In this document: positions 53,256 through 62,340 of the stretch, in pieces
Position numbering within the stretch: the first letter of the stretch is position 1
Layout of the letters: each line of letters starts with the position of its first letter
Assembly: GCA_965662545.1 (NCBI GenBank)
Contig: CBFIHZ010000011.1
Coordinates: 1-64,000, forward strand
DNA from: CPC320 sp002684375
GTDB taxonomy: Bacteria; Pseudomonadota; Alphaproteobacteria; Rhodobacterales; Rhodobacteraceae
Length of the DNA: 64,000 bases
Direction: 5' to 3'
Made by a program: the position numbers and the translations under genes
Notes under the pieces: model-generated
Database searches by the model: none
What the model saw: only the letters and a program-made list of their open reading frames with translations
What the model was told of the DNA's origin: nothing

Positions 53256-53273
53256 CATTTGCAAATGCATTTG
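53256..53273. promoter_or_regulatory. Overlapping palindromes, MarR-like operator
   Basis: CATTTGCAAATG (53256-53267) and CAAATGCATTTG (53262-53273) are both perfect 12 bp palindromes that share six bases. The ATTTGCAAAT form is typical of MarR-type operators. The site lies 22 bases upstream of the FAD oxidoreductase start and about 110 bases upstream of the cyclase-family start, in the divergent region of a cluster that contains a marR gene (55740). Confidence 0.55.
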
Positions 53274-53382
53274 ATTTTGTCTAGCATTCAATTTGACGAT
53301 GAGCTTGGAGGAGACGGCTCACGGCTCTTTCCATCGTGTGCCACGTGTACCGAAAAAGTATTTATATATTTGGGAGAAAACC

Positions 53383-54174
53383 ATGGAAGCATCAAACGTA
53401 CTGGATCATCTCGGGGCGGCGCTCGTCTCGGGTGGAGTTGAGGTTGTCGATTGCTCAGGTGTTCTTGGGCCTGAGACGCCAATTTTGCAATTGCCAGAAG
53501 ATTTTGCTAAAAATACACCTAAGGTTGAAATTCATAAGATCAGTGAATACGATGAGGATGGGCCATTTTTTGCGTGGAACTGGATGGTTCTCGGAGAGCA
53601 TTCCGGCACCCATTTTGACGCGCCGCACCACTGGGTAACCGGCAAGGATTATCCCGACGGCTTTACCGATACATTAGATGTAAATCGCCTGATTGCCCCG
53701 GTGAATGTGATAGACTGTTCGGCCCAGAGCGCGGCTGATGAAGATTTCCTTCTAACGGCGGATCTGGTCAAAGCCTGGGAGGCCGAGCACGGCGAGATCA
53801 AGGCAGGCGAATGGGTGGTGATGCGCACAGATTGGGATAAGCGCTCGGGGGATGAAAGCAAATTTTTGAACGCAGATGAGACCGGTCCGCATTCGCCAGG
53901 CCCGACGCCAGATTGTATCGAGTATCTTTTGTCGAAGAAAATTGTTGGCTGGGGCAGCCAGTGTATCGGCACAGATGCAGGTCAAGCCGGTGGTATGGAT
54001 CCGCCCTATCCGGCGCATAACCTTCTGCACCGTGACAATTGCTTTGGTCTTGCGTCGCTGGCTAATCTGGACAAACTGCCGGCTAAAGGGGCTATTTTGA
54101 TCATTGCACCGTTAAAAATTAAACGCGGTACCGGCAGCCCGATCCGGGCCATGGCGCTGGCACCTCGGTCGTAA
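53383..54174 (+). CDS. Cyclase-family metal-dependent hydrolase (kynurenine formamidase/isatin hydrolase type)
   Basis: This 263-residue protein has the signature HxGTHxDxPxH as HSGTHFDAPHHW. This family uses a divalent metal to open cyclic amides or cleave formamides (kynurenine formamidase, isatin hydrolase and relatives). WGSQCIGTDAGQAGGMDPPY and HRDNCFGLASLANL are further family regions. The ATG at 53383 with GGGAG upstream is preferred to 53293. It starts the rightward operon with the second FAD oxidoreductase, MarR and IorAB, so an aromatic nitrogen compound is a reasonable guess for its substrate. Confidence 0.86.
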   Translation: MEASNVLDHLGAALVSGGVEVVDCSGVLGPETPILQLPEDFAKNTPKVEIHKISEYDEDGPFFAWNWMVLGEHSGTHFDAPHHWVTGKDYPDGFTDTLDVNRLIAPVNVIDCSAQSAADEDFLLTADLVKAWEAEHGEIKAGEWVVMRTDWDKRSGDESKFLNADETGPHSPGPTPDCIEYLLSKKIVGWGSQCIGTDAGQAGGMDPPYPAHNLLHRDNCFGLASLANLDKLPAKGAILIIAPLKIKRGTGSPIRAMALAPRS

Positions 54175-54177
54175 GCT

Positions 54178-55743
54178 TTGAGGCAGATCGACCACCTGAT
54201 TGTCGGCAGCGGTATCAATGCTTTGGTGGCAGGGGCACTTTTGGCCCGCAAGGGTAGGAAAGTCTTGCTCGTCGAACGGGCGCCCTGCGCCGGTGGTTGC
54301 ATGATGACCAGTGAGGCGACGCTCGAGGGGTTTCATCACGACGTGATGGCGGCGACGTTTGTGCTGTTTCTGACGTCGCCTGCCTATGCTGAACTGGCGG
54401 AAGATCTGGGTCGGCACGGGTTTGAGCTGTGTCATTCACCCCATCCAACTGCGGTATTGCGGCCCAACGGGCGCGCTACCGTGCTGACGATGGATCGTGC
54501 GGCGAATGTTGCGGCGTTTAACGCGCTCAGCCCTGAAGACGGTGATCAACATGCAGCTGACGTTGGCGCTATTGAAGCTGATGCACCATTTTTATTTGCG
54601 CTGCTCGGGGGCGAGCTTTGGTCATGGAGAACGGCCCGCATTATGGCGGGGCAGGCGTGGTCGCGGGGGTTAAGCGGGTTGAAGGCTTGGATCGGCGCCG
54701 CGCTCGTTCCGGCCCGTGGGTGGCTGGAAAACTCCTATGCCAGCCCGGACCTACAGGCGCTTTGGGCGCCTTGGGTTCTCCACACCGGGTTGACCCCAGA
54801 AGCGACCTATTCGGGACAGATGGGCAAGGTGATCGCGTTTGCTTTGGAGGCGGCTGGCGCCCCAGTTGTCAAAGGTGGTGCGGCCAATGCGGTTGCGGCA
54901 TTTTGCGGCCTGATCGAAGAGGCTGGCGGCGAAATTCGCACGGACACCGATGTTGCGCGGATTTTGGTGGAAAATAACCGCGCCATTGGCGTACGCACAG
55001 TGCAGGGTGAAACTATTCTTGCGGGGTCAGTTCTGGCGTCAGTGACGCCGAGCCAGCTATACGACAGGTTGCTTGATGGCCCTCAGATAAAAGAGCGCCA
55101 CCACGTTGATGCATTTCGTCATGGACGCGGTAACTTTCAACTGCATTACGCGCTTGATCGCCCCCCACAGTGGCTCACAGCCGGATTGGATGACGTTGCC
55201 TTGATCCATTTGGCCGACGGCATTGACAGCGTATCAAAATCTGCCAACGAGGCCGAACGTGGCATGCTGCCGCAAACGCCAACGATTTGCGTGGGTCAAC
55301 CCCACCGGTTGGATGCAACCCGCTGCCCTGAGGGCAAGGCAATTTTATGGCTGCAAATTCCCGATGCGCCCCGGGTGATCAAAGGTGATGCCGCAGGCCA
55401 GATAGAGACGACCGGCGCATGGACTGAAGAGACCCGCGAATTATATGCTGATCGTATTGAGGCAATTCTGCGCCATCATATTCAAGATTTTGATGCGATT
55501 AAACTGGCGCGCCGCGCGTATTCGCCGGCGGATCTGGCGGCGCTAAATATAAACCTCGTCGGAGGTGACCCCTACGGTGGTGCCTGTACGATAGACCAAT
55601 TTTTCGTTTTTCGACCTTTTTCATCCAGCCGTAACAACGACACGCCGCTGCGTAATCTGTATCATATTGGTGCGTCCACCCACCCCGGTCCCGGTCTGGG
55701 TGGCGGCTCGGGCTATAATACAGCGAAAAGGCTTGGCGGATGA
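54178..55743 (+). CDS. Phytoene-desaturase-like FAD-dependent oxidoreductase, copy 2
   Basis: This 521-residue flavoprotein has FAD-binding IVGSGINALVAGALLARKGR and then LLVERAPCAGGCMM, and the ending LYHIGASTHPGPGLGGGSGY typical of the CrtI/amine-oxidase-like group. It starts with TTG three bases after the cyclase stop and lacks a good ribosome site, so it is coupled to the cyclase gene. It is a relative of the enzyme at 51663-53234, with diverged sequence, so the two may be different steps or a heteromer. Confidence 0.84.
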   Translation: MRQIDHLIVGSGINALVAGALLARKGRKVLLVERAPCAGGCMMTSEATLEGFHHDVMAATFVLFLTSPAYAELAEDLGRHGFELCHSPHPTAVLRPNGRATVLTMDRAANVAAFNALSPEDGDQHAADVGAIEADAPFLFALLGGELWSWRTARIMAGQAWSRGLSGLKAWIGAALVPARGWLENSYASPDLQALWAPWVLHTGLTPEATYSGQMGKVIAFALEAAGAPVVKGGAANAVAAFCGLIEEAGGEIRTDTDVARILVENNRAIGVRTVQGETILAGSVLASVTPSQLYDRLLDGPQIKERHHVDAFRHGRGNFQLHYALDRPPQWLTAGLDDVALIHLADGIDSVSKSANEAERGMLPQTPTICVGQPHRLDATRCPEGKAILWLQIPDAPRVIKGDAAGQIETTGAWTEETRELYADRIEAILRHHIQDFDAIKLARRAYSPADLAALNINLVGGDPYGGACTIDQFFVFRPFSSSRNNDTPLRNLYHIGASTHPGPGLGGGSGYNTAKRLGG

Positions 55744-56207
55744 CCGGCGTGAAGAGCCATCCTTTATTGGGGGAAATCGGTCTCGATAATTTTGCACCCT
55801 ATCTGATGAACCGTATTATGGGGCGCTATAATGCCAGTCTGCGCCAAGAGATGTCGGCCTTGGGTCTCACCACCCCCAAAATGCGATCTCTGGCGGTTTT
55901 GGCGATCAGAGACGGTCTTTTGATCCGTGAACTGGCCGTCTATGCGGTGGTCGAGCAATCTACCCTGAGCCGGGCGTTGGACGGGCTGTTGGCCAGCGGA
56001 TTGGTGCATGCGCAAAGTGATCCTGATGACAATCGTGGCACACGGGTGTTCATCACTGCAGAGGGGCGGGATGTCTTTGCCAAAATTTGGCCCAGTATGG
56101 CAGCCAGCTATGGGCAGATGTTTCAAGGTATTTCCGAGAGTGAACAATTGGGTTTCGTGATCACGCTGAATAAAATCCTGCGCAACGTCCGCAAAAACGA
56201 ATTTTAG
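55740..56207 (+). CDS. MarR-family transcriptional regulator
   Basis: This 155-residue winged-helix protein has LRQEMSALGLTTPKMRSLAV, IRELAVYAVVEQSTLSRALD and GLVHAQSDPDDNRGTRVFIT, AEG, the standard MarR core. The ATG overlaps the upstream stop (ATGA). It lies inside the catabolic operon and probably represses it and the divergent transporter operon through the palindromes at 53256-53273. A pathway aromatic acid or CoA ester is the likely inducer. Confidence 0.9.
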   Translation: MTGVKSHPLLGEIGLDNFAPYLMNRIMGRYNASLRQEMSALGLTTPKMRSLAVLAIRDGLLIRELAVYAVVEQSTLSRALDGLLASGLVHAQSDPDDNRGTRVFITAEGRDVFAKIWPSMAASYGQMFQGISESEQLGFVITLNKILRNVRKNEF

Positions 56208-56215
56208 GAACGCAC

Positions 56216-58366
56216 ATGGCCGAGCGATCATTCAAAAAAGAAATTGAGGATTTAAAGCTTGGTCACGGCGAGGTGTTTACCGGTGAAGGGATATTGGCGA
56301 TCACTAAAGCCCTTTTGGAAAGTGGTGTCGGCTATGTCGGGGGATATCAAGGTGCGCCAATTTCCCATTTGATGGATGTTCTGGCTGATGCCGAAGACCT
56401 GCTGAGTGATCTGGGCGTGCGGTACGAAGCCAACGCCTCGGAGGCTGCGGCTGCAGCAATGTTGGCCGCGTCCGTACATTATCCAATCCGTGGAGCGGTA
56501 ACGTTTAAAGGCTCGGTCGGGGTGAATGTCGCCTCTGATGCGCTGGCTAACCTTGCCTCAAGCGGGGTCAATGGTGGTGCATTGATCATCGTTGGGGAGG
56601 ATTACGGCGAAGGTTCGTCAATCATGCAAGAACGCAGCCACGCCTTTGCGATGAAATCTCAATTCTGGCTGATGGATCCACGCCCCAATCTGCCTTCGAT
56701 TGTCAAAACTGTTAAAATGGGCTTTGAACTGTCCGAGGCCTCAAACACGCCGGTAATGTTGATGGTGCGAATCCGCTCTTGCCATGTGACGGGCCGCTTT
56801 ACCTGTCACGACAACTTGCGCCCAACGCTGACGGTCCGGGATGCTTTGGCACAGCCACAGCGGGATTTTAGCCGTGTTGTGCTGCCGCCGATGTCGTATA
56901 TCCACGAACACGACAAAATCAATAATCGTTGGCCGGCGGCAGAAAAATTCATCCTTGATCATCAACTTAACGAACAGTTTGGGCCCCATGTCTCAAAAAT
57001 TGGCATTATCTGTCAGGGGGGCATGTACAACGGTCTTATACGCGCGCTGCAGCGGCTGGGATTGGCCGATATTTATGGCGAGACGCAGGTGCCGATCTAT
57101 TGTCTTAATGTCACGTACCCGCTGGTAAATACAGAATTTCTGTCTTTTGTCGAAGGTAAGGACGGTGTGTTGATTGTTGAAGAGGGCCAGCCTGAATTCA
57201 TTGAGCAGGGGCTGTCGACGATGTTGTTGCGGTCGGGGCTTAAAGTTGGCTTGCATGGCAAGGATATGCTGCCGATGGCGGGGGAGTATACCGGGCAGGT
57301 GGTTCTTGACGGGGTCACGGCGTTCTTGCGCAAACATGCCCCTGAGATGTTGCCAGGTCAGGTGCGTGCGCCAAATCAAGATCAGCCGCAGATCCCTGAT
57401 TTGTCCAAAACAGTGCCGATCCGTCCTCCGGGGTTCTGCACCGGATGTCCCGAGCGGCCGATTTTTGCCGCGATGAAACTGGTAGAAAAAGAACTGGGTG
57501 CCCATCAGATAACTGGCGATATCGGCTGCCATCTTTTCGCCTGTTTGCCGCCCTTTGAAATTGGTGGTTCGACCATGGGGTACGGGCTTGGACCGGCTTC
57601 AAACGCGGCGTTTGACGGTGGGGGCAAGACCCGCGCGATTTCCATTCTTGGCGATGGCGGATTTTGGCACAATGGTCTGAGTTCATCCATCGGCAATATG
57701 GTGTTCAACAAATCCGACAGCGTTGCGGTAATTGTCGACAATTATTATTCGGCGGCCACCGGCGGGCAGGATATCCCGTCGTCGCGCGCGGTGAATGGCA
57801 CCAAGGCCACCAACAATCCAATCACCAAGGCGCTCGAGGGTGTCGGGGTCAAATGGATCCGCCAAATTGACCATACATATGATGTGGGCAAAATGCGCGA
57901 TATATTGCGCGAAGCCCTCACCACAAAGACACTGGGGCCAAAGGTGATCGTCGCCTCGTCGGAATGTATGCTGAACCGTCAGCGGCGTGAAAAGCCCGTG
58001 CGGAATGCTGCGATCACGGCGGGACACCGTGTTGAAATCCCCCGTTTTGGAGTGGACGAGGATATTTGTACCGGCGATCACGCCTGTATTCGCCTGTCGG
58101 GCTGCCCGTCGCTCTCTGTGAAGAAACTGGATGATCCGCTGCGTGACGATCCGGTGGCCAGTATCGACCAAAGCTGTGTAGGATGTGGAAATTGTGGAGA
58201 AGTGGCGGATGCCGCAGTGCTTTGCCCGAGTTTTTATCGCGCCGATGTGGTGCATAACCCATCCCCTTTTGAGCGGCGTTTGCAGGGCGCGCGGGGAGGG
58301 CTGATGCGCTGGTTACAGGATCGGCGCCTGTCTAAACAATTGGTGTTCACCGAGGCCACCCAATGA
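56216..58366 (+). CDS. iorA: Indolepyruvate ferredoxin oxidoreductase alpha subunit (IorA)
   Basis: This 716-residue TPP and iron-sulfur enzyme oxidatively decarboxylates aryl-2-oxo acids to aryl-acetyl-CoA. The PYR domain is at the start (ITKALLESGVGYVGGYQGAP). The TPP-binding domain is near residues 410-570 (GFCTGCPERPIF, SILGDGGFWHNGLSSSIGNM, then VDNYYSAATGG). The C-terminus has ferredoxin-like Cys motifs (CTGDHACIRLSGCPSL; CVGCGNCGEVADAAVLCPSF). The start is eight bases after marR. It pairs with IorB next door. Confidence 0.92.
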   Translation: MAERSFKKEIEDLKLGHGEVFTGEGILAITKALLESGVGYVGGYQGAPISHLMDVLADAEDLLSDLGVRYEANASEAAAAAMLAASVHYPIRGAVTFKGSVGVNVASDALANLASSGVNGGALIIVGEDYGEGSSIMQERSHAFAMKSQFWLMDPRPNLPSIVKTVKMGFELSEASNTPVMLMVRIRSCHVTGRFTCHDNLRPTLTVRDALAQPQRDFSRVVLPPMSYIHEHDKINNRWPAAEKFILDHQLNEQFGPHVSKIGIICQGGMYNGLIRALQRLGLADIYGETQVPIYCLNVTYPLVNTEFLSFVEGKDGVLIVEEGQPEFIEQGLSTMLLRSGLKVGLHGKDMLPMAGEYTGQVVLDGVTAFLRKHAPEMLPGQVRAPNQDQPQIPDLSKTVPIRPPGFCTGCPERPIFAAMKLVEKELGAHQITGDIGCHLFACLPPFEIGGSTMGYGLGPASNAAFDGGGKTRAISILGDGGFWHNGLSSSIGNMVFNKSDSVAVIVDNYYSAATGGQDIPSSRAVNGTKATNNPITKALEGVGVKWIRQIDHTYDVGKMRDILREALTTKTLGPKVIVASSECMLNRQRREKPVRNAAITAGHRVEIPRFGVDEDICTGDHACIRLSGCPSLSVKKLDDPLRDDPVASIDQSCVGCGNCGEVADAAVLCPSFYRADVVHNPSPFERRLQGARGGLMRWLQDRRLSKQLVFTEATQ

Positions 58367-59937
58367 CATTGTCGGCTCACCTCGCGCCGCATGCCCGCGA
58401 TGAAAAGCTCAATTCTATTATTAAACTAGCGGTTATGGCAGTCGGTGGGCAGGGCGGCGGTGTTTTGACTGGTTGGATCGAAACGCTGGCTCGGGGGCAG
58501 GGCTATGCGTGTCAGGCGACGTCGGTCGCTGGCGTGGCCCAACGGACCGGTGCCACAATCTATTATATCGAAATGGCGCCACAGGGGGCATCGACGCCAA
58601 TCTTCTCATTGGCACCGGCCCAAGGGGATGTGGATATTCTGATTGCTGCCGAGATGATGGAGGCTGGTCGTGCCATAATGCGCGGGTTTGTTACACCAGA
58701 CCGCACCACTCTGATTGCCTCGACCCATCGGGCGTTGGCGGTGTCTGAGAAAACTGTGCCGGGTGACGGCATTGCCTCATCTGACGAAGTAAGGGCGGCC
58801 GCAGAAATCGCGGCTGACAGGTTGATCATGTTCGATCTTGACCGTGTGGCTGCAGACAATGGGTCGGTGATCTCGTCTGCGCTGTTTGGGGCCCTTGCGG
58901 GATCAGGGGCTTTGCCCTTTCCTAGAACAGCCTTTGAACAGGCAATTCGGGCCTCAAAAAAATCAGTTGATGCATCGCTAAAAGCCTTTTCGGCTGCTTA
59001 TGAACGCGCCCAGCCGGGCGATGCCGATCCGGTGGCGCAGCCTGCAGTTTCTCTAGGAGCGGTCACCCTGACCGGACCCGATAAATTAATACAGGCCTGG
59101 CAAGGTCTGATGGACCGCATCCGGAGCTTGCCACTGCCCGCCCAAGACATGGCTGAATTGGGCCTGCGCAAAGTGGTGCAATTTCAAGATGTTGAGTATG
59201 GGACCGAATATTTGGGGTATCTGGAGCCTCTTGTGGCGCTGGATCATGGGGATGCGGGCTATTCGCTTTCGATTGAGGCGGCGAAATATATTGCCAATGC
59301 GATGGCCTATGACGATATTATTCGGGTGGCGGATCTCAAGACCCGGCGCGCGCGGTTCGAACGGATCACTGCCGAAATGGGTGCCGAAAACAGCCCCGTT
59401 GAATTGACCGAGTTTTTTCATCCAAGGGCCGAAGAAATTACCGGTATGCTGCCTGCGCGCCTTGGGGCAAAGTTTGAGACGCGACCGCATTGGATGGCTC
59501 GATTGGACCGTTTATTTGGGGGCAGCAGGCGTATCCGGACGCACCGGCTGGGATCTTTCTTGATGTTGTACTTCTTGGGGGGGCTGCGTGGTTACCGTCG
59601 CCGCACATTGAGACATAAGCACGAACAAGAACATCTGCAACATTGGCTGGCGGTGTGCCACGAGGCGGCTGTGGATGACTATGCGGTGGCGGTTGAGTTG
59701 CTGCGCAGCCGCCGCTTGGTCAAAGGTTATTCCGATACCCATGCCCGTAGCCTGTCGAAATTTGACAAAGTATTGTTGGGCGCGAGGTTGGTTCAGGGTC
59801 GACAGGATGCAGCGAAATGGGTGGCGCGTCTGCGCGAGGCGGCGCTGCAGGACGAACAGGGCGAGGCGCTTGATGGCGCGATCCAGACGCTAAAATCCTT
59901 TACCGATGTGCCAGTCGACGTCGCGTCTGGTGCTTAA
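58363..59937 (+). CDS. iorB: Indolepyruvate oxidoreductase beta subunit with DUF6537 tail (IorB)
   Basis: This 524-residue partner of IorA has an N-terminal gamma-type domain (VMAVGGQGGGVLTGWIETLA, ATSVAGVAQRTGATIYYIEM) that contacts CoA and the ferredoxin electron path. It is followed by a C-terminal domain (about residues 230-515) of the DUF6537 type (LGSFLMLYFLGGLRGYRRRT, LRHKHEQEHLQHWL). The start overlaps the IorA stop (ATGA). Such fused subunits are common in Proteobacteria. Ends the rightward operon. Confidence 0.9.
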   Translation: MTLSAHLAPHARDEKLNSIIKLAVMAVGGQGGGVLTGWIETLARGQGYACQATSVAGVAQRTGATIYYIEMAPQGASTPIFSLAPAQGDVDILIAAEMMEAGRAIMRGFVTPDRTTLIASTHRALAVSEKTVPGDGIASSDEVRAAAEIAADRLIMFDLDRVAADNGSVISSALFGALAGSGALPFPRTAFEQAIRASKKSVDASLKAFSAAYERAQPGDADPVAQPAVSLGAVTLTGPDKLIQAWQGLMDRIRSLPLPAQDMAELGLRKVVQFQDVEYGTEYLGYLEPLVALDHGDAGYSLSIEAAKYIANAMAYDDIIRVADLKTRRARFERITAEMGAENSPVELTEFFHPRAEEITGMLPARLGAKFETRPHWMARLDRLFGGSRRIRTHRLGSFLMLYFLGGLRGYRRRTLRHKHEQEHLQHWLAVCHEAAVDDYAVAVELLRSRRLVKGYSDTHARSLSKFDKVLLGARLVQGRQDAAKWVARLREAALQDEQGEALDGAIQTLKSFTDVPVDVASGA

Positions 59938-60043
59938 AAGCTGTCGCTGAATACGCCATGTCCAAGTTTGCACGGCCCCTAGGTCAGTATTTTCCAGTCC
60001 AGAAGTGCACTGGCGCAAACTGACACGGTGCGCATCAGCCCAA

Positions 60044-60550
60044 TCACGCAGGCGTGGTGGGGCCTGGGTCACGCTGCGCCAGAATATCAATCAGCACCCG
60101 AAAAACCACTTCGCCGCGGTGGTTGATCGCCTCGTTCCGGCTGCGGATAATACCCCATTTTTCCCGGATAATCTTATCGGGCTTGGCAATGATTTCATGG
60201 GAAAAGGTCAGGGTGTGGCCGGGCCGCACTGGTTGCAGCAGTTTCAGCCCGACAAACCCTAGGCCGGCGCCATTGCGTCGACCATCTTCGACCCCAAGGG
60301 CGTATTTTTCCATATAATTGACCATTAGGCGCATCCAAGTCGCACAGATATGCCAATCCGATGCGATCAAGCCGCGATAGCGCGTCTCTAAGGCTTGTTC
60401 GGGGTCGGTGTGATAGATTTGTGGCGCATACAGAGTGCCAAATTCGATCATTTCCTGTTCACTGAATGTATGGCTGCCAAAGACATGAAACTCGCCTATG
60501 GGTATATCCTCGAACCACCGGGTCCGAATGAAATTATCAGTATACGCCAT
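60044..60550 (-). CDS. MaoC-like hot-dog protein without the catalytic Asp
   Basis: This 168-residue hot-dog protein of the R-hydratase (MaoC) family contains FGTLYAPQIYHTDPEQA and GLIASDWHICATWMRLMVNY. In active hydratases the D of a DxxxxH pair lies five residues before this His; here that position is Ala (APQIYH). The gene overlaps the next MaoC-like gene by 14 bases, which keeps the D (DPQPYH). It is therefore probably the non-catalytic half of a heterodimer. RPGHTLTFSHEIIAKPDK is also typical of the family. Confidence 0.82.
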   Translation of the reverse strand: MAYTDNFIRTRWFEDIPIGEFHVFGSHTFSEQEMIEFGTLYAPQIYHTDPEQALETRYRGLIASDWHICATWMRLMVNYMEKYALGVEDGRRNGAGLGFVGLKLLQPVRPGHTLTFSHEIIAKPDKIIREKWGIIRSRNEAINHRGEVVFRVLIDILAQRDPGPTTPA

Positions 60551-61013
60551 GAGACGAACCCGCCTTGATCATAAGAGTTGCGGTAAGGGCCATAACCAAC
60601 TTTTCATTTTGGTTTTTGACCTGAATACTCGCCTCAACCGTGCCGAAATCTGCGGCATTTACGGGAGGAGATTTTTGGATGAAATTGATCTCTGCTTGCA
60701 CCTTATCATCCTCGAAAACCGGAAACAGCCATTTTAGTCGTGGAATTTCGTCATTGCCCAGAAATTGGATATTGCCTTGTTCCATTGTGTCGCTCAGCAA
60801 TCGCATCATGATCGCACAGATGTGCCAGCCGCTGGCACAGAGACCGCCGAAAAGTGATGCTTTTGCCGCATCTCGATCAAGGTGATATGGTTGTGGATCG
60901 AATGTTGCTGCAAATTTCTTGATGTCTTGTCCAGAGACTTGTTTGTGCGGGGTTTGGAACCGACTTGGGATAACGATATCTTCCCAATGTATTAGGTCTG
61001 ATTTTTTGGGCAT
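60537..61013 (-). CDS. MaoC-like hot-dog hydratase/dehydratase with catalytic pair
   Basis: This 158-residue protein shows IKKFAATFDPQPYHLDRDAA with Asp and His in the right DxxxxH spacing, and GGLCASGWHICAIMMRLLSD. It probably hydrates or dehydrates an acyl-CoA. It overlaps the Ala-containing paralog (60044-60550), and the two likely form a hetero-oligomer. The pair converges on the IorAB operon; the substrate could be the acyl-CoA it makes, but this is inference. Confidence 0.85.
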   Translation of the reverse strand: MPKKSDLIHWEDIVIPSRFQTPHKQVSGQDIKKFAATFDPQPYHLDRDAAKASLFGGLCASGWHICAIMMRLLSDTMEQGNIQFLGNDEIPRLKWLFPVFEDDKVQAEINFIQKSPPVNAADFGTVEASIQVKNQNEKLVMALTATLMIKAGSSHGVY

Positions 61014-61535
61014 ACCCTCAACTCACTCATGTTAAACGCGTTACATCCCACCAGTTTTTCACTCAGTGTGCAGTCTCTATTTCAAATGCTAGTGTATTCT
61101 GGAGCTGTGGTCCACTGGTACGATGAGAGGCGTTAATTTCGCATTTTGCGACCAGCATTTTCGGTTGGCGGTCTCGTTTCTGAAAGTGTTGTATGGCGGC
61201 AAGTCTGTAAGGATGTTGTAGGCCCGTGATTGAAAACTGATAGTAAATATCCGCATCCCCGTCCGCTGCACAGATTAAGTCGTTTGCCAGATGTTTGTAA
61301 CCATTGGACCAGTCGTTTGTTCCGCAGACTTGACTGATAAACATGCCCCTGAAGTTTGAGGCAATGAATGTCGCGGTGCTGGCATTTTTTTCGACAAGCG
61401 CCGGTTTGTGGCCGCCTTCGCACTGCCCGCGTAGGCAGTATCGCAGTCGATTAAAAGGCAATCCACCATAAGCCGCCGGGTTGAGGCTGGTTTGAAACCG
61501 GCTTGGTGGTTGAATGCCAACGTTATACACATAAA
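61014..61535. other. Intergenic region without a supported gene
   Basis: Several overlapping open frames lie on the minus strand (the longest 155 codons, 61530-61063), but none resembles a known family and their composition is not protein-like. The region should hold the promoter of the MaoC pair. I see no repeat or clear terminator. Confidence 0.4.
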
Positions 61536-61898
61536 TTATTTCAGGGCATGATCAGCGACAAATGTCGCGAAAGCAGCTGTTAGGGCTGGGATTTCTGCAA
61601 GTTGTGATGTTGCCTCACCCCTATCTCCCACTGCGGCAGCATTCTGGCACCCTCGCAACCGATACGCGATATCGCTGATCCCTAGCATGCCTGCGGCTCC
61701 GGCCAGTTTGTGCGCATTATATGCCAATTCTTCGATTTCAAGCTGGGGGGCGTTTGCAATAAGGTGCTGCATCTGTGCATGCAGTTCTTGGTATTGTGAA
61801 CGCAAAATGTCTAAGCTCACGTATTCTTCGAGTTCGGACAGGCGTGACGGGTCCGGATATCCGGCTTTTGGGGATGTGGCGAGGCGTTTTTCCGGCAA
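61536..61898 (-). CDS. HPt-domain phosphotransfer protein
   Basis: This 120-residue single HPt domain has the phosphorylated His in ELAYNAHKLAGAAGMLGISD. It carries phosphate between histidine kinases and response regulators. The start lies two bases from the stop of the response-regulator gene, so it is in the same transcript as the receiver protein and PAS kinase. Confidence 0.88.
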   Translation of the reverse strand: MPEKRLATSPKAGYPDPSRLSELEEYVSLDILRSQYQELHAQMQHLIANAPQLEIEELAYNAHKLAGAAGMLGISDIAYRLRGCQNAAAVGDRGEATSQLAEIPALTAAFATFVADHALK

Positions 61899-61900
61899 GC

Positions 61901-62323
61901 TTAATGTTCGTATTCGAGAGCCCCTTGCAGGGTCAGCGTTTTGTTTAGGGCTGCACGCAGTTGATCGGCCTCGAAGGGTTTTAGCAAAAGTCTGCCTAGC
62001 GCGGCCATTTTTCTCTCAAACTCAAGGCTTTCTTCGGTTACAGCGCCACCTGTTATGAACAAAAAACGGGTGCTGTACGACCCCAATTTGCGAGTTTCTT
62101 CATAAAAGGCTTGTCCATCCATTTCGGGCATCATGATATCACTTATGATGACGTCGGGAATTTTCCCTGTCTCTATCGCCGCAAGCGCGGAACGTGCATC
62201 CATAAATTCTGTAACATTATATTCATTTTGTAGCATGCGCGCCAAAAGCGTAAGAACAAGCTGATTGTCATCGACAATCATCACACTGGGCCGGAGATTT
62301 AAATCAATTTTCGCCGCGCTCAA
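61901..62323 (-). CDS. Single-domain response regulator (receiver only)
   Basis: This 140-residue CheY-like protein has the acidic pair in VMIVDDNQLVLTLLARMLQN, the phospho-Asp in VIISDIMMPEMDGQAFYEET, the Thr/switch region FLFITGGAVTEES and the Lys in RLLLKPFEADQL. No output domain is present. It sits between an HPt protein and a PAS kinase and likely relays phosphate among them. Confidence 0.9.
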   Translation of the reverse strand: MSAAKIDLNLRPSVMIVDDNQLVLTLLARMLQNEYNVTEFMDARSALAAIETGKIPDVIISDIMMPEMDGQAFYEETRKLGSYSTRFLFITGGAVTEESLEFERKMAALGRLLLKPFEADQLRAALNKTLTLQGALEYEH

Positions 62324-62340
62324 TGCTGGTATCGGACAGG

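Noticed and set aside
61063..61530. 155-codon open frame on the minus strand
   Set aside because: No similarity to any family I know, odd composition, and two other long frames overlap it; likely chance or heavily decayed.
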